A DNA stretch of 64,000 nucleotides, taken from Marivita sp. S6314 (GTDB lineage Bacteria > Pseudomonadota > Alphaproteobacteria > Rhodobacterales > Rhodobacteraceae). Of this stretch, positions 18,375 through 26,852 are shown one piece after another (the first letter of the stretch is position 1; each line of letters opens with the position of its first letter). The stretch covers positions 62,001-126,000 of the forward strand of contig NZ_JALKAO010000006.1 in assembly GCF_023015985.1 (NCBI RefSeq), given 5' to 3'. The notes beneath the pieces were generated by a model that worked only from the letters and a program-made list of their open reading frames with translations, had not been told where the DNA came from and did not search any database. The translations under genes were made by a program, and so were the position numbers.

Positions 18375-18377
18375 GCC

Positions 18378-19388
18378 ATGTATCTGTTCGGAGACCCCGA
18401 AACCTGGCTGCCCCTTGCCTTTGCAGGGCTGCTGGGCGCATCGATCCTGATCTACGTTGTGCTGGACGGATTCGACCTTGGCGTCGGGGTCTTGTTCCCT
18501 TTCGCAGAGCCCGAGGAAAAGGACCGCATGGTCGCCTCTATCGGTCCGTTCTGGGACGCGAATGAAACATGGCTGGTTCTGGCCATCGGTATCTTGCTGG
18601 TGGCCTTTCCGACCGCCCACGGAACCATCCTGACCGCACTTTATCTGCCGGTTGCGATCATGTTGATCGGGTTGATCCTGCGCGGGGTGTCGTTCGAATT
18701 TCGCGTGAAAGCCCCGGCTCAGTACAAAAAGTCATGGGACAATGCGTTCTACATCGGGTCGATGATGACATCGCTCAGTCAGGGATACATGCTGGGCATG
18801 TATATCATGGGGCTACAGGTCACCGCATTCACCCTTGCCTTTTCCGCCATCACAGCGGTGTTCTTGACCGTCGCCTATTCATTCATCGGGGCAACGTGGT
18901 TGATCCTGAAGACCGACGGCGCATTGCAGCAAAAGGCGGTCGAATGGTCTAAAGGCGGCATCTGGGGTCTGGTCCTCGGACTTGGGGCTGTCTCACTTGC
19001 GTCGCCCTGGGTCAGCCCACGCATCTTTGACAAGTGGTTTTCGATCCCCGAGTTTTTCTTGCTGCTGCCCTTGCCGCTGATGTCCGGCGCGCTGATCGTG
19101 TTGCTGTGGATCGCGTTGCGGCGTCTGCCCACCAGCGACGACAGCTTTGCCTGGTTCCCGTTTGCCGCGACGATCGTGCTGTTCATCCTTGGCTTTTTCG
19201 GGATGGCCTATTCGTTCTATCCGTTCATCGTGCCGGAACAGCTGACCATCTACGAAGCCGCCAGCGCACCTGAAAGTCTGTTCATCATCCTGATCGGAAC
19301 GGTGTTCGTGTTGCCGATGATCCTTGGCTACACGGCGCTCGCCTACACGGTGTTCCGCGGCAAGGCGACAACGCTTAGCTACGATTAA
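18378..19388 (+). CDS. cydB: Cytochrome bd-type quinol oxidase subunit II
   Basis: This 336-residue integral membrane partner of CydA has about nine hydrophobic helices. It starts with LPLAFAGLLGASILIYVVLD and has GFDLGVGVLFPF and the conserved WDANETWLVLAIG motif that define the family. The two genes are 3 bases apart and form an operon. No cydX-like small ORF and no cydDC transporter genes follow here. The 3' end faces serA, with a strong hairpin between them. Confidence 0.95.
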   Translation: MYLFGDPETWLPLAFAGLLGASILIYVVLDGFDLGVGVLFPFAEPEEKDRMVASIGPFWDANETWLVLAIGILLVAFPTAHGTILTALYLPVAIMLIGLILRGVSFEFRVKAPAQYKKSWDNAFYIGSMMTSLSQGYMLGMYIMGLQVTAFTLAFSAITAVFLTVAYSFIGATWLILKTDGALQQKAVEWSKGGIWGLVLGLGAVSLASPWVSPRIFDKWFSIPEFFLLLPLPLMSGALIVLLWIALRRLPTSDDSFAWFPFAATIVLFILGFFGMAYSFYPFIVPEQLTIYEAASAPESLFIILIGTVFVLPMILGYTALAYTVFRGKATTLSYD

Positions 19389-19420
19389 ACTGGGAAGCGA
19401 ACCGCAGACCAGGCCTGACT

Positions 19421-19477
19421 GTCTGTCTCTGTTTTCAAAATACCTTGGGAGAGCGCGAGAGGGCAAAGCCCTCTCGC
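19421..19477. terminator. A/T motif copy 4 plus 10-bp hairpin, cydB/serA junction
   Basis: GTTTTCAAAATACC (19431-19444) resembles the dispersed A/T motif. It is followed by GCGAGAGGGC-AAA-GCCCTCTCGC (19455-19477), a perfect 10-base-pair stem with a 3-base loop. It sits between the convergent cydB and serA genes and probably terminates both directions. The same pairing of an A/T motif with a G/C hairpin is seen at 41065-41107. Confidence 0.65.
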
Positions 19478-19511
19478 ACCTGTCGGAGTGGCGCAGCCAA
19501 TTCGACTAAGG

Positions 19512-21107
19512 TCAGGCCACGTCGAATTGCAGCGGCTTCACCTGAGTGAAGAGCCCCGTGTCGTTCAAAGCGTTCAGCGCTTCCGCTGGAACGGGTTCGT
19601 CGACATACAACAACGCGATGGCCTCGCCCTTCACGTCGGCACGACCCAGCGTGAAGTTGGCGATGTTCACGCCATGCGATCCCATCGTGTTGCCCAGCGC
19701 GCCGATGATGCCCGGCACGTCTTCGTTTGTGGTATAAACCATATGCGCCCCGATCTCGGCGTCGATGTTGATGCCCTTGATCTGGATGAAGCGCGGCTTG
19801 CCGTCGCTGAACACGGTTCCCGCAATCGAGCGTTCGCGCTTGTCCGTCACCACGGTCAGCTTGATATAGCCATCAAACGCACCCGACTTGGCCTGGTTTG
19901 TTGTGCTGATCTTGATGCCACGCTCCTTCGCGATCAACGGGGCCGAGACCATGTTCACATCCGGATTCACCCGCTTCATGATGCCTGCAATCGCCGAACA
20001 GTTCAGCGCATCCAGGTTCATATCCGCAACCGACCCATCATAAAGGATGTTGATGGCCTTGATCGGCTCATCGGTCATCTGTCCGATAAAGCTGCCCAGA
20101 TGATCGGACAGTTTGATCCACGGACCCATGATTTTGGCTTCTTCAGCGGTCACCGATGGCATGTTGAGCGCGTTCTCAACGGCTCCGGTCAGCAGGTAGT
20201 TCGCCATCTGCTCGGCCACCTGAAGCGCCACGTTTTCCTGCGCCTCGGACGTTGCGGCACCCAGATGCGGCGTGCAGACCACGTTGGGCAGGTTGAACAG
20301 CGGGTTTTCCTTGGCCGGTTCTTCCTTGAACACGTCAAAAGCCGCGCCTGCGACATGGCCGGATTTCAACAGCTCTGCCAGCGCCTCTTCATCGACCAGA
20401 CCGCCGCGGGCACAGTTGATGATGCGGACACCTTTCTTGGTCTTGGCCAGATTTTCGGCAGACAGGATGTTGGCCGTCTGGTCCGTGAAGGGCACGTGCA
20501 GCGTGATGAAATCCGCGCGGGTGAGAAGGTCATCAAGTTCGACCTTTTCAACCTGCATCTGCTTGGCTTTTTCTTCGCCCAAGAACGGGTCATAGGCGAT
20601 GACCTTCATCTTCAACCCGCGTGCACGGTCACAAACGATGCCACCGATATTGCCTGCCCCAATCACACCCAGCGTCTTGCCGGTCAGTTCCACGCCCATG
20701 AACTTGGACTTTTCCCACTTGCCCGCGTGGGTCGATGCGCTGGCTTCGGGGATCTGTCGCGCAACCGCGAACATCATCGCAATGGCGTGTTCAGCGGTGG
20801 TGATCATGTTGCCAAAGGGCGTGTTCATGACGATCACACCCTTTTTTGAGGCCGCATCCTTGTCAATGTTGTCGGTGCCGATCCCGGCACGGCCGATGAC
20901 CTTGAGATTGTCTGCTGCTGCCAGAATGGTCGGGGTGACCTTGGTGGCCGAGCGGATGGCAAGGCCATCATACTGGCCGATCACGTCTGCCAGCTTGTCC
21001 TTGTCCTTGCCAAGGTCAGGTTGGAAATCCACGTCGATACCGCGATCCTTGAAGATCTGGACGGCGGCGTCAGAGAGTTTGTCAGAGATAAGTACACGGG
21101 GGGCCAT
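19512..21107 (-). CDS. serA: D-3-phosphoglycerate dehydrogenase
   Basis: SerA oxidises 3-phosphoglycerate to 3-phosphohydroxypyruvate, the first step of serine synthesis. The 531-residue protein is the long form. It has the substrate domain (about 1-100 and 285-315), an NAD domain with TLGVIGAGNIGGIVCDRARG, catalytic residues in NCARGGLVDEEAL and the His in VVCTPHLGAAT. An intervening domain and a C-terminal ACT domain (DVPGIIGALGNTMGSHGVNI) follow; the ACT domain mediates serine feedback in related enzymes. It follows serC on the same strand after an 88-base spacer with two hairpins. Confidence 0.96.
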   Translation of the reverse strand: MAPRVLISDKLSDAAVQIFKDRGIDVDFQPDLGKDKDKLADVIGQYDGLAIRSATKVTPTILAAADNLKVIGRAGIGTDNIDKDAASKKGVIVMNTPFGNMITTAEHAIAMMFAVARQIPEASASTHAGKWEKSKFMGVELTGKTLGVIGAGNIGGIVCDRARGLKMKVIAYDPFLGEEKAKQMQVEKVELDDLLTRADFITLHVPFTDQTANILSAENLAKTKKGVRIINCARGGLVDEEALAELLKSGHVAGAAFDVFKEEPAKENPLFNLPNVVCTPHLGAATSEAQENVALQVAEQMANYLLTGAVENALNMPSVTAEEAKIMGPWIKLSDHLGSFIGQMTDEPIKAINILYDGSVADMNLDALNCSAIAGIMKRVNPDVNMVSAPLIAKERGIKISTTNQAKSGAFDGYIKLTVVTDKRERSIAGTVFSDGKPRFIQIKGINIDAEIGAHMVYTTNEDVPGIIGALGNTMGSHGVNIANFTLGRADVKGEAIALLYVDEPVPAEALNALNDTGLFTQVKPLQFDVA

Positions 21108-21139
21108 GGTTTTGGTCCTTTGGAATATCGGAAGGGATG

Positions 21140-21189
21140 GCGGGCAAATGCCCGCGCTACGTTATGTGTAGGCCGGGCTTCAGCCCGGC
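21140..21189. other. Two hairpins in the serC-serA spacer
   Basis: GCGGGCA-AA-TGCCCGC (21140-21155) and GCCGGGC-TTCA-GCCCGGC (21172-21189) lie between the serC stop and the serA start. They may stabilise or attenuate the serC end of the transcript, or be an internal repeat of the GCCGGGC type seen also at 28051. Confidence 0.5.
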
Positions 21190-21195
21190 TAGGCG

Positions 21196-22350
21196 TCACG
21201 CCGCCTGCGCGAGCGCCTCAATTTCAGCGTGAAACGCCCAGTCCAGCCACGGCAGCATCGCCTGGATGTCTGAGGTTTCAACCGTGCCACCGCACCAGAT
21301 GCGCAGACCTGCCGGAGCATCGCGATACGCACCGATGTCAAGCGCGACACCTTCGGCCTCCAGCCGCTTGGCCACCGCTTTGGCGAAGGTCGCCCCATCG
21401 GTGATGCGGGCATCGGTGAACTTGAGACACACAGACGTGTTTGATCGCGTCGCCGGGTTCACCGCCAGATTGTCGATCCAGTCATTGGCATCGCAGAAGT
21501 CAAAGATTGCCTGCGCATTGGCATCCGCGCGCGCCATCAGCCCCTTGAGACCACCCACAGACCGCGCCCAGTCCAGCGCTTGCAGGTAGTCCTCAACGCA
21601 CAGCATCGACGGCGTGTTGATCGTGGCACCGCTAAAGATGCCGTCGATCAGCTTACCGCCTTTGGTCAGCCGGAAAATCTTGGGCAGCGGCCATGCCGGT
21701 GTGTAGCTTTCCAGCCGTTCAACAGCGCGGGGCGACAGGATCAGCATCCCGTGCGCCGCTTCACCGCCCAGCACCTTTTGCCAAGAGAACGTCGTCACAT
21801 CGAGCTTGTCCCAAGGCAGGTCCATCGCAAAAGCCGCGCTTGTGGCGTCGCAGAGCGTCAGACCCTTGCGGTCCGCCGGGATCGCGTCGCCGTTCGGCAT
21901 ACGCACGCCAGAGGTGGTACCATTCCACGTAAAGCAGACGTCATTGTCATAGTTGAGCGCCGCCATATCGACAATTTCGCCGTAATCAGCGGTATGCACC
22001 GTGTGTTCGATCTTCAGCTGCTTAACCGCGTCAGTGACCCAGCCCGCGCCAAAGCTTTCCCAAGCAACCATTTCCGCCGGGCGTTCCCCCAGCATGGTCC
22101 ACATGGCCATCTCATAGGCGCCGGTGTCAGACGCAGGCACGATGCCGATCTTGTAGTCGGCAGGCACGCCCAAAATCTCACGCGTCTCTTCGATTGCCGC
22201 CTTGAGCTTGTCTTTACCGACAGAAGCGCGGTGCGACCGGCCCAAAGGCGCGCCCGCAAGGTTGTCGAGTTTGAAAACGGGGGGTTTGGCACAGGGGCCA
22301 GACGAAAAACGCGGGTTAGCCGGCCGCGTTGCCGGTTGTGAAATAGCCAT
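21196..22350 (-). CDS. serC: Phosphoserine aminotransferase
   Basis: SerC transaminates 3-phosphohydroxypyruvate with glutamate to phosphoserine. I start it at 22350 ([20 protein letters not shown]), giving 384 residues. GGAAGGG lies upstream at RBS distance, and longer readings run into the leader. It belongs to the alphaproteobacterial SerC branch ([29 protein letters not shown]). The PLP lysine is in [17 protein letters not shown]. It is first in the serC-serA unit and divergent from serB, so all three serine-specific genes sit together. Confidence 0.95.
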   Translation of the reverse strand: MAISQPATRPANPRFSSGPCAKPPVFKLDNLAGAPLGRSHRASVGKDKLKAAIEETREILGVPADYKIGIVPASDTGAYEMAMWTMLGERPAEMVAWESFGAGWVTDAVKQLKIEHTVHTADYGEIVDMAALNYDNDVCFTWNGTTSGVRMPNGDAIPADRKGLTLCDATSAAFAMDLPWDKLDVTTFSWQKVLGGEAAHGMLILSPRAVERLESYTPAWPLPKIFRLTKGGKLIDGIFSGATINTPSMLCVEDYLQALDWARSVGGLKGLMARADANAQAIFDFCDANDWIDNLAVNPATRSNTSVCLKFTDARITDGATFAKAVAKRLEAEGVALDIGAYRDAPAGLRIWCGGTVETSDIQAMLPWLDWAFHAEIEALAQAA

Positions 22351-22430
22351 TGATGCTACCCTTCCAGATAAGCGCCTCTCGTTGGGGAGAGGTGTCCCAC
22401 CGACGGGTCTATGCGGCGGCGCGGCGCGGC
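22351..22430 (-). promoter_or_regulatory. serC-type leader RNA (candidate)
   Basis: Immediately upstream of serC, the minus strand reads ACCCGTCGGTGGGACACCTC and then a hairpin CCTCTC-CCCAA-CGAGAGG, followed by GCGCTTATCTGGAAGGG before the ATG. A structured leader (serC RNA motif) is known upstream of serC-serA operons in alphaproteobacteria. The position and hairpin agree, but I cannot run the covariance model. Confidence 0.55.
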
Positions 22431-22648
22431 ACAAGTCGGAAAATGCACCCAAAATGACGCAATCAATGACCCGATCCGGGGCCCGTGTCGCGGATCGGAA
22501 ACTTGGCCTGACAGGAGCATCTCGAAATCCGGGAGCCTCCGGCGAAGAAATTTGTGAAACACAGATGCAAGGCTCAGCGCTTTCATACCATCTGGTGTTT
22601 TTGACATCTGATGGCTAAAGCGCCGCGTGACGGAAAAGGATCTGCCCC

Positions 22649-23539
22649 ATGTACACCGCCACATTGATCGCCAAACCCGGAACACTGGACCCTGCCTTGC
22701 TAGATGCCTTGCGCAACGCCTGGGGTGGTGGTGATCTGGTTTGGTTGTCGCCGGACGAAGCGGCCGAATTCGAGATGTCCGTGCTTCCGGACACCGCCGC
22801 GTCAAGCTGGACAACGTTGCAGGATCAAGGCGTGGATCTGGTCATTCAGCCCAGAAGCAGCCGTCGAAAAAAAGTGCTTTTGGCGGACATGGACAGCACC
22901 ATGATCCAACAGGAATGCATCGACGAATTGGCAGAAGTTGCAGGCGTCGGCACGCAGGTCAAAGAGATCACCGCGCGCGCGATGAATGGTGAGCTTGATT
23001 TCGAAGGCGCGCTGATCGAACGGGTGAGCCTTTTGAAAGACCTTCCCGCCTCGGTGGTGAATGAGGTGCTTGCACAGCGGATCACGTTAATGCCCGGCGG
23101 CCCCGCATTGCTGGCAACGATGAAGGCCAATGGCGCATATACCGCGCTGGTGTCCGGAGGATTCACCGCCTTTACACAAGCCGTTGCTGCCGCGCTTGGC
23201 TTTGACGAAAACCGCGCGAATACTCTGATTGAGGAGCGCGGCGTGCTGGTCGGCGATATCACTCGCCCCATTCTTGGGCGCGACGCCAAGGTGCAGGCGC
23301 TGGACGAAATCACCGCGAAGCATGGCTATCACGCAGCGGATGTTCTGGCCGTGGGTGACGGGGCCAATGACCTTGGCATGCTCCAACGCGCCGGGTCCGG
23401 GGTGGCGCTGCACGCGAAACCAAGCGTTCAGGCGCAAGCAAAGATACGTGTCAATCATGGCGACCTGACGGCCTTGCTCTACCTGCAAGGGTACAGCAAG
23501 GCCGACTTCGTCACGCCAGAAGTCCCGCCGCTGGTTTGA
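22649..23539 (+). CDS. serB: Phosphoserine phosphatase
   Basis: SerB hydrolyses phosphoserine to serine, the last step of the pathway. The 296-residue HAD-family enzyme has an N-terminal ACT-like region (about 1-75), the nucleophile motif LLADMDSTMIQQECIDELA, motif II in TALVSGGFTAF and motif III/IV in VLAVGDGANDLGMLQRAGSG. The length fits the ACT-containing type. It is divergent from serC across 298 bases, which would allow shared control. Its last 29 bases overlap the 3' end of the convergent asparaginase gene. Confidence 0.95.
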   Translation: MYTATLIAKPGTLDPALLDALRNAWGGGDLVWLSPDEAAEFEMSVLPDTAASSWTTLQDQGVDLVIQPRSSRRKKVLLADMDSTMIQQECIDELAEVAGVGTQVKEITARAMNGELDFEGALIERVSLLKDLPASVVNEVLAQRITLMPGGPALLATMKANGAYTALVSGGFTAFTQAVAAALGFDENRANTLIEERGVLVGDITRPILGRDAKVQALDEITAKHGYHAADVLAVGDGANDLGMLQRAGSGVALHAKPSVQAQAKIRVNHGDLTALLYLQGYSKADFVTPEVPPLV

Positions 23540-24508
23540 TTTCCCCGGTCACCAATCCATCCAAGTTCAAGATAGATGGATTGAGAAACGCCGCAACGTC
23601 CGGATGAACCGGATCCAGCACATTCAAACGCACCAACAAGGCGGCAATGGCGCATTCGGCGGCGCGGGTCGCCCCATCCGCAGTCTTGAGCGCGATCCCC
23701 AATCCGCGTTCCGGCAGGATCGCAATAAAGTACCCTTCCGCGCCGGTTTTTAACGCAATGGGTTCCCGTGATGCCCGCATCAAACGGGTGCATGCGCGCC
23801 CTTCGCCCGCCACCAGATCCGGGTGCAAATGCATCGCTTCTGTCAACCGCGCCGCTGCCGCGCTGAGGGTATCGGAGCGCTGCCCTGCAGTCGCAAACCA
23901 TCCCATAGCCCGGGCCATTCCGTGCATTGTTGTGGCAAAGTTGGGCGCAGAGCACCCATCGATCCCATATCCCGGCGATTCCATATCTGTCACGGTTTCG
24001 AATGCGTCACGACAGGCCAGCTGAACCGCGTGATCGGGATCGACATACTCTGGCCCGGCCCCAAGGTGCTGCGCCAGCGTCAGAAACCCAGCATGTTTGC
24101 CAGAACAATTGTTGTGCACACGGCACGGCATTTGATGCGCCCGGATCATTTCGATCCGCACCGCGTCATCCCAGCTTTCCTGCGGGCCGCATCGCAACGC
24201 GTTGTCATCTAGATCAAGGTCGCCCAGCCAACGGTTGACCCGGTCAACATGGATCGACGCCCCCTGATGCGAGGCACAGGCCAGAGCCAGATGCTCGGCT
24301 GTTAACCCCCGCTTATCGGCAGCGCCAGACGTCACCAAAGGCAGGGCCTGGATCATCTTGGACGAACGCGCGGCAGAACCACGGTATCGGGATCCCCCCA
24401 GGCGTTGACGATCTGGCCCGTGCCATCGCAGATCACCGCATGCCCCAGATGCACACTTTCCAGAAACGGACCACGCCAGACTTCGACCAAAGGTGCCGCT
24501 TGCGTCAT
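23511..24508 (-). pseudogene. Asparaginase, frameshifted near the N-terminus
   Basis: This is an asparaginase-II-type protein broken by a frameshift. The start at 24508 (MTQAAPLVEVWRGPFLESVH) has an AGGGGAA RBS and reads the proper N-terminus up to DPDTVVLPR. It then runs into a stop soon after (VRPR*). The rest resumes in another frame at SSKMIQALPLVTSGAADKRG and is intact to the stop at 23511 (CRVHNNCSGKHAGFLTLAQH, YGIDGCSAPNFA). The junction is a CGCGCG run at 24367-24372. Removing one CG restores the expected LPRSSKM, so two extra bases (or one missing) explain it. It is a recent mutation, a sequencing error or, less likely, slippage. The protein would otherwise be normal. Confidence 0.8.
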
Positions 24509-24684
24509 GTGAATTCCCCTTTCGCATTTGGGCAAAAATCTGCCAATTGGGCTTTAAGTGGCGTGATTAATCAGGCTATTCTGACAAGGTCGAGAAGAAA
24601 AGTTGCAGTGACATAATCGAACACTAAACCCATACTGCAGCACGGAAACGAGTTGAGGCTAAGGACAGTCTGGAGGCTGGACGC

Positions 24685-25215
24685 ATGAAATCATGGATCG
24701 GCGGAATGGCAATCGGCGCAATGACGCTGATGTCTGCTGGTGCCAGCATGGCGCAAGAAACAAGCACGAACCGCGTGAACGCGATCACCGACTGGAGCGT
24801 GTTCGAAGGTCAGGACCCACGTGAATGCTGGGCCGTGACGACGTATAAGGAAAGCGTGAACACGCGTGGTGGCCGGGTGGTTGCGGTGACACGGGGCGAG
24901 ATCCTGTTGATGGTCTTCTACCGTCCCGGGGCCGAGGTGCAGGGCCAGGTGGCCTTTACCGGCGGCTATCCGTTTGCGCCGGGATCGACCGTGAACGTGA
25001 ATATCAGCGGGACCGAGTTTGAATTGTTCACCGAGGGCGAATGGGCCTGGCCTGCAACGCCGCAAGATGATTCCAAGATCGTCACAGCGATGAAGCGTGG
25101 GGCAAATGCGATTCTCACCGCGCGGTCGGCGCGAGGAACAACCACCAAGGATACGTTCTCACTTCTGGGCTTTACCGCCGCAGTCGAGGACGCCGAGAAG
25201 CGGTGTTCGTCGTAA
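24685..25215 (+). CDS. IalB-family secreted protein
   Basis: This 176-residue protein of the invasion-associated locus B family has a signal peptide (KSWIGGMAIGAMTLMSAGASMAQ, cleavage after AMA/MAQ near residue 23; written here as a description). It continues with DWSVFEGQDPRECWAVTTYK, the conserved entry into the IalB domain, and ends with a Cys near the C-terminus (EKRCSS) that could pair with the Cys in RECWA. IalB proteins are periplasmic or surface proteins. The name comes from Bartonella, and in free-living marine bacteria the role is unknown. It stands alone, with a terminator hairpin at 25248. Confidence 0.85.
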   Translation: MKSWIGGMAIGAMTLMSAGASMAQETSTNRVNAITDWSVFEGQDPRECWAVTTYKESVNTRGGRVVAVTRGEILLMVFYRPGAEVQGQVAFTGGYPFAPGSTVNVNISGTEFELFTEGEWAWPATPQDDSKIVTAMKRGANAILTARSARGTTTKDTFSLLGFTAAVEDAEKRCSS

Positions 25216-25247
25216 CGATCTGAAATCAAATAAAATGAATCACGTTT

Positions 25248-25277
25248 CAGGGTCGCACATGCGGCCCTGTTTTCGTT
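25248..25277 (+). terminator. Intrinsic terminator after the IalB-family gene
   Basis: CAGGGTCGCA and TGCGGCCCTG form a 10-base stem with one G-T pair or mismatch and a 2-base loop, followed by TTTTCGTT. This is a good Rho-independent terminator 33 bases after the stop. Confidence 0.75.
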
Positions 25278-25308
25278 CAAACACATGCAAAATATTTTAA
25301 CTTGCATT

Positions 25309-25336
25309 ATAACTATATTTCTAGTTATTTAGTTAT
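25309..25336. promoter_or_regulatory. Probable ArsR operator at its own start
   Basis: ATAACTA-TATTTC-TAGTTAT is an inverted repeat with perfect 7-base arms (25309-25328). A third TAGTTAT lies at 25330-25336, directly against the ATG at 25337. The A/T-rich stretch also offers TATA-like -10 boxes, so the transcript may have a very short leader. Binding of ArsR here would autoregulate the arsR-permease pair. Confidence 0.65.
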
Positions 25337-25654
25337 ATGGATCTTACCCAGGATATCGCCCGCGCACTCGCAGCACTCGGACACGAAGCCCGGCTTCGGA
25401 TTTTTCGCGTGCTTGTCAAAGCAGGTCATCAAGGCCTGACCGTCGGCGAAATCGCCACGCATCTCGGCCTGCCTGCCTCGACACAGGCGCACCATCTCAA
25501 AATGCTCGTCGATGCGGGGCTTGTCGTGCAGGCCAAACAGGGACGCGCGGTGATCAACACGGTGGATTTCGACAAGATGAATGGCGTCCTCGGATTTCTG
25601 TCCGAAGAATGCTGCACCGGATTTGCCGCCAACGCGCCCGACAGCGCGGCCTGA
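25337..25654 (+). CDS. ArsR/SmtB-family metalloregulator
   Basis: This 105-residue winged-helix repressor has the recognition helix LPASTQAHHLKMLVDAGLV and wing VVQAKQGRAVINT. A Cys pair in LSEECCTGF near the C-terminus resembles the C-terminal cysteines that bind arsenite in some ArsR proteins; the N-terminal ELCVC-type site of others is absent. It starts right at an inverted-repeat operator and is followed 28 bases later by a permease gene. Metalloid-responsive control of that permease is the simple reading (inference). Confidence 0.88.
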   Translation: MDLTQDIARALAALGHEARLRIFRVLVKAGHQGLTVGEIATHLGLPASTQAHHLKMLVDAGLVVQAKQGRAVINTVDFDKMNGVLGFLSEECCTGFAANAPDSAA

Positions 25655-25682
25655 GCAAATCTCAAACGCAAGGAAGCCGCAG

Positions 25683-26726
25683 ATGGCCGATCTTTCCTCA
25701 AACGCCCCGCCGCACCAGATTTGGAGTGCGCTCAAAAAACAAAAGGTCTGGCTGGCGTCAGGGCTGATTCTCTTGATCGTGGCGCTTCTTGCGCCCTCGC
25801 AGGCCCGCGATAGCCTCGCGTTTATCTCTGCATCCCTGCTCCACACCGCGCCCTATCTTCTGGTGTCGATCGCCATTGCCGCTTGGGCGGTTGCCACGGG
25901 CGCAGACAACCTGATCGCGCGGGCCTTTACCGGCTCTCCGGCGCTGATGATCTTTCTCGCGGCATTGGCCGGGGGATTGTCGCCCTTCTGTTCCTGTGGC
26001 GTGATTCCCCTGATTGCAGCATTGCTGACAATGGGTGTTCCGCTGTCGGCGGTGATGGCGTTCTGGCTGGCTTCTCCGGTTATGGACCCGTCCATGTTCC
26101 TGCTCACCTCTGGCGTTCTGGGCTTTGAATTCGCGATCGCCAAGACGCTTGCCGCAATCGGTCTGGGCATGGCCGGTGGGTTTATCGTTCTCGCCTTGGG
26201 CGGCACACATATCCTGCACGATGCCCTGCGGGACGGTGTTGGCAATGGCGGTTGCGGCGCATCTCGGATCCGCGATCCCAAACCCGTTGTCTGGCGCTTT
26301 TGGACCCAAGCGGACCGGGTTGAGAAATTTGGCAAGGAAGCGTTGAAAACCACGCTCTTTCTCGCGCAGTGGCTCACCCTCGCCTTCCTGCTGGAAAGTC
26401 TGATGCTGGCCTATGTCCCCGCTGAAACCATCACCTCCGTCCTGGGCGGAAGCGGCATCGGACCAATTGCGATCGCAACTGTCGTCGGTGTGCCCGCTTA
26501 CCTGAACGGGTATGCCGCCCTGCCCCTGATCAGCGGCTTGATGGAGCAAGGCATGGCGTCCGGCGCAGGGCTTGCCTTCCTCGTGGCAGGCGGCGTCACG
26601 TCCCTGCCCGCCGCAATCGCGGTCTGGGCGCTCGTCAAACCGCGCGTCTTTACGCTTTACATCGCGATCTCGCTAGGTGGTGCGTTCCTGATTGGGCTGG
26701 CCTATCAGGGCTGGACGTTGCTCTGA
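25683..26726 (+). CDS. Permease of the ArsP/DUF318 family
   Basis: This integral membrane permease of 347 residues starts at 25683 (MADLSSNAPPHQIWSALKK). Eight or more hydrophobic helices are visible. The hallmark GGLSPFCSCGVIPLIAALLT with its Cys pair lies near residues 97-116, and a second family block, GVPAYLNGYAALPLISGL, lies in the C-terminal half. Members include ArsP, which exports trivalent organoarsenicals; others have no known substrate. The upstream ArsR-type gene with a Cys pair supports metalloid efflux. No arsenate reductase or arsB is adjacent. Confidence 0.88.
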   Translation: MADLSSNAPPHQIWSALKKQKVWLASGLILLIVALLAPSQARDSLAFISASLLHTAPYLLVSIAIAAWAVATGADNLIARAFTGSPALMIFLAALAGGLSPFCSCGVIPLIAALLTMGVPLSAVMAFWLASPVMDPSMFLLTSGVLGFEFAIAKTLAAIGLGMAGGFIVLALGGTHILHDALRDGVGNGGCGASRIRDPKPVVWRFWTQADRVEKFGKEALKTTLFLAQWLTLAFLLESLMLAYVPAETITSVLGGSGIGPIAIATVVGVPAYLNGYAALPLISGLMEQGMASGAGLAFLVAGGVTSLPAAIAVWALVKPRVFTLYIAISLGGAFLIGLAYQGWTLL

Positions 26727-26734
26727 GCGCGGGA

Positions 26735-26780
26735 AAGCGTCTTCGAAGACGCTTGGTACGGCGCTTCGAAAAGCCGTGCC
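26735..26780. terminator. Tandem hairpins after the permease gene
   Basis: A perfect 20-base palindrome AAGCGTCTTCGAAGACGCTT (26735-26754) is followed directly by GGTACGGC ... GCCGTGCC (26755-26780, 8 pairs with one G-T, 10-base loop). It belongs to the tandem-hairpin theme of the window. Confidence 0.6.
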
Positions 26781-26852
26781 CCGTCTTTCCCCTTTGGCAA
26801 AGCCCAAAGAATCCTATATGTGGCGCATCTCTTTTCGAGAAAGGCTGATCCC

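Noticed and set aside
19488-20849. 453-codon open frame on the plus strand
   Set aside because: It lies fully antisense to serA, whose frame shows strong family motifs; its product is rich in His, Arg and Gln as expected for a shadow frame of high-G+C DNA.
24353-24535. A separate 60-residue gene upstream of the asparaginase
   Set aside because: Its sequence is the asparaginase N-terminus in the other frame; it is part of the broken gene rather than an independent gene.
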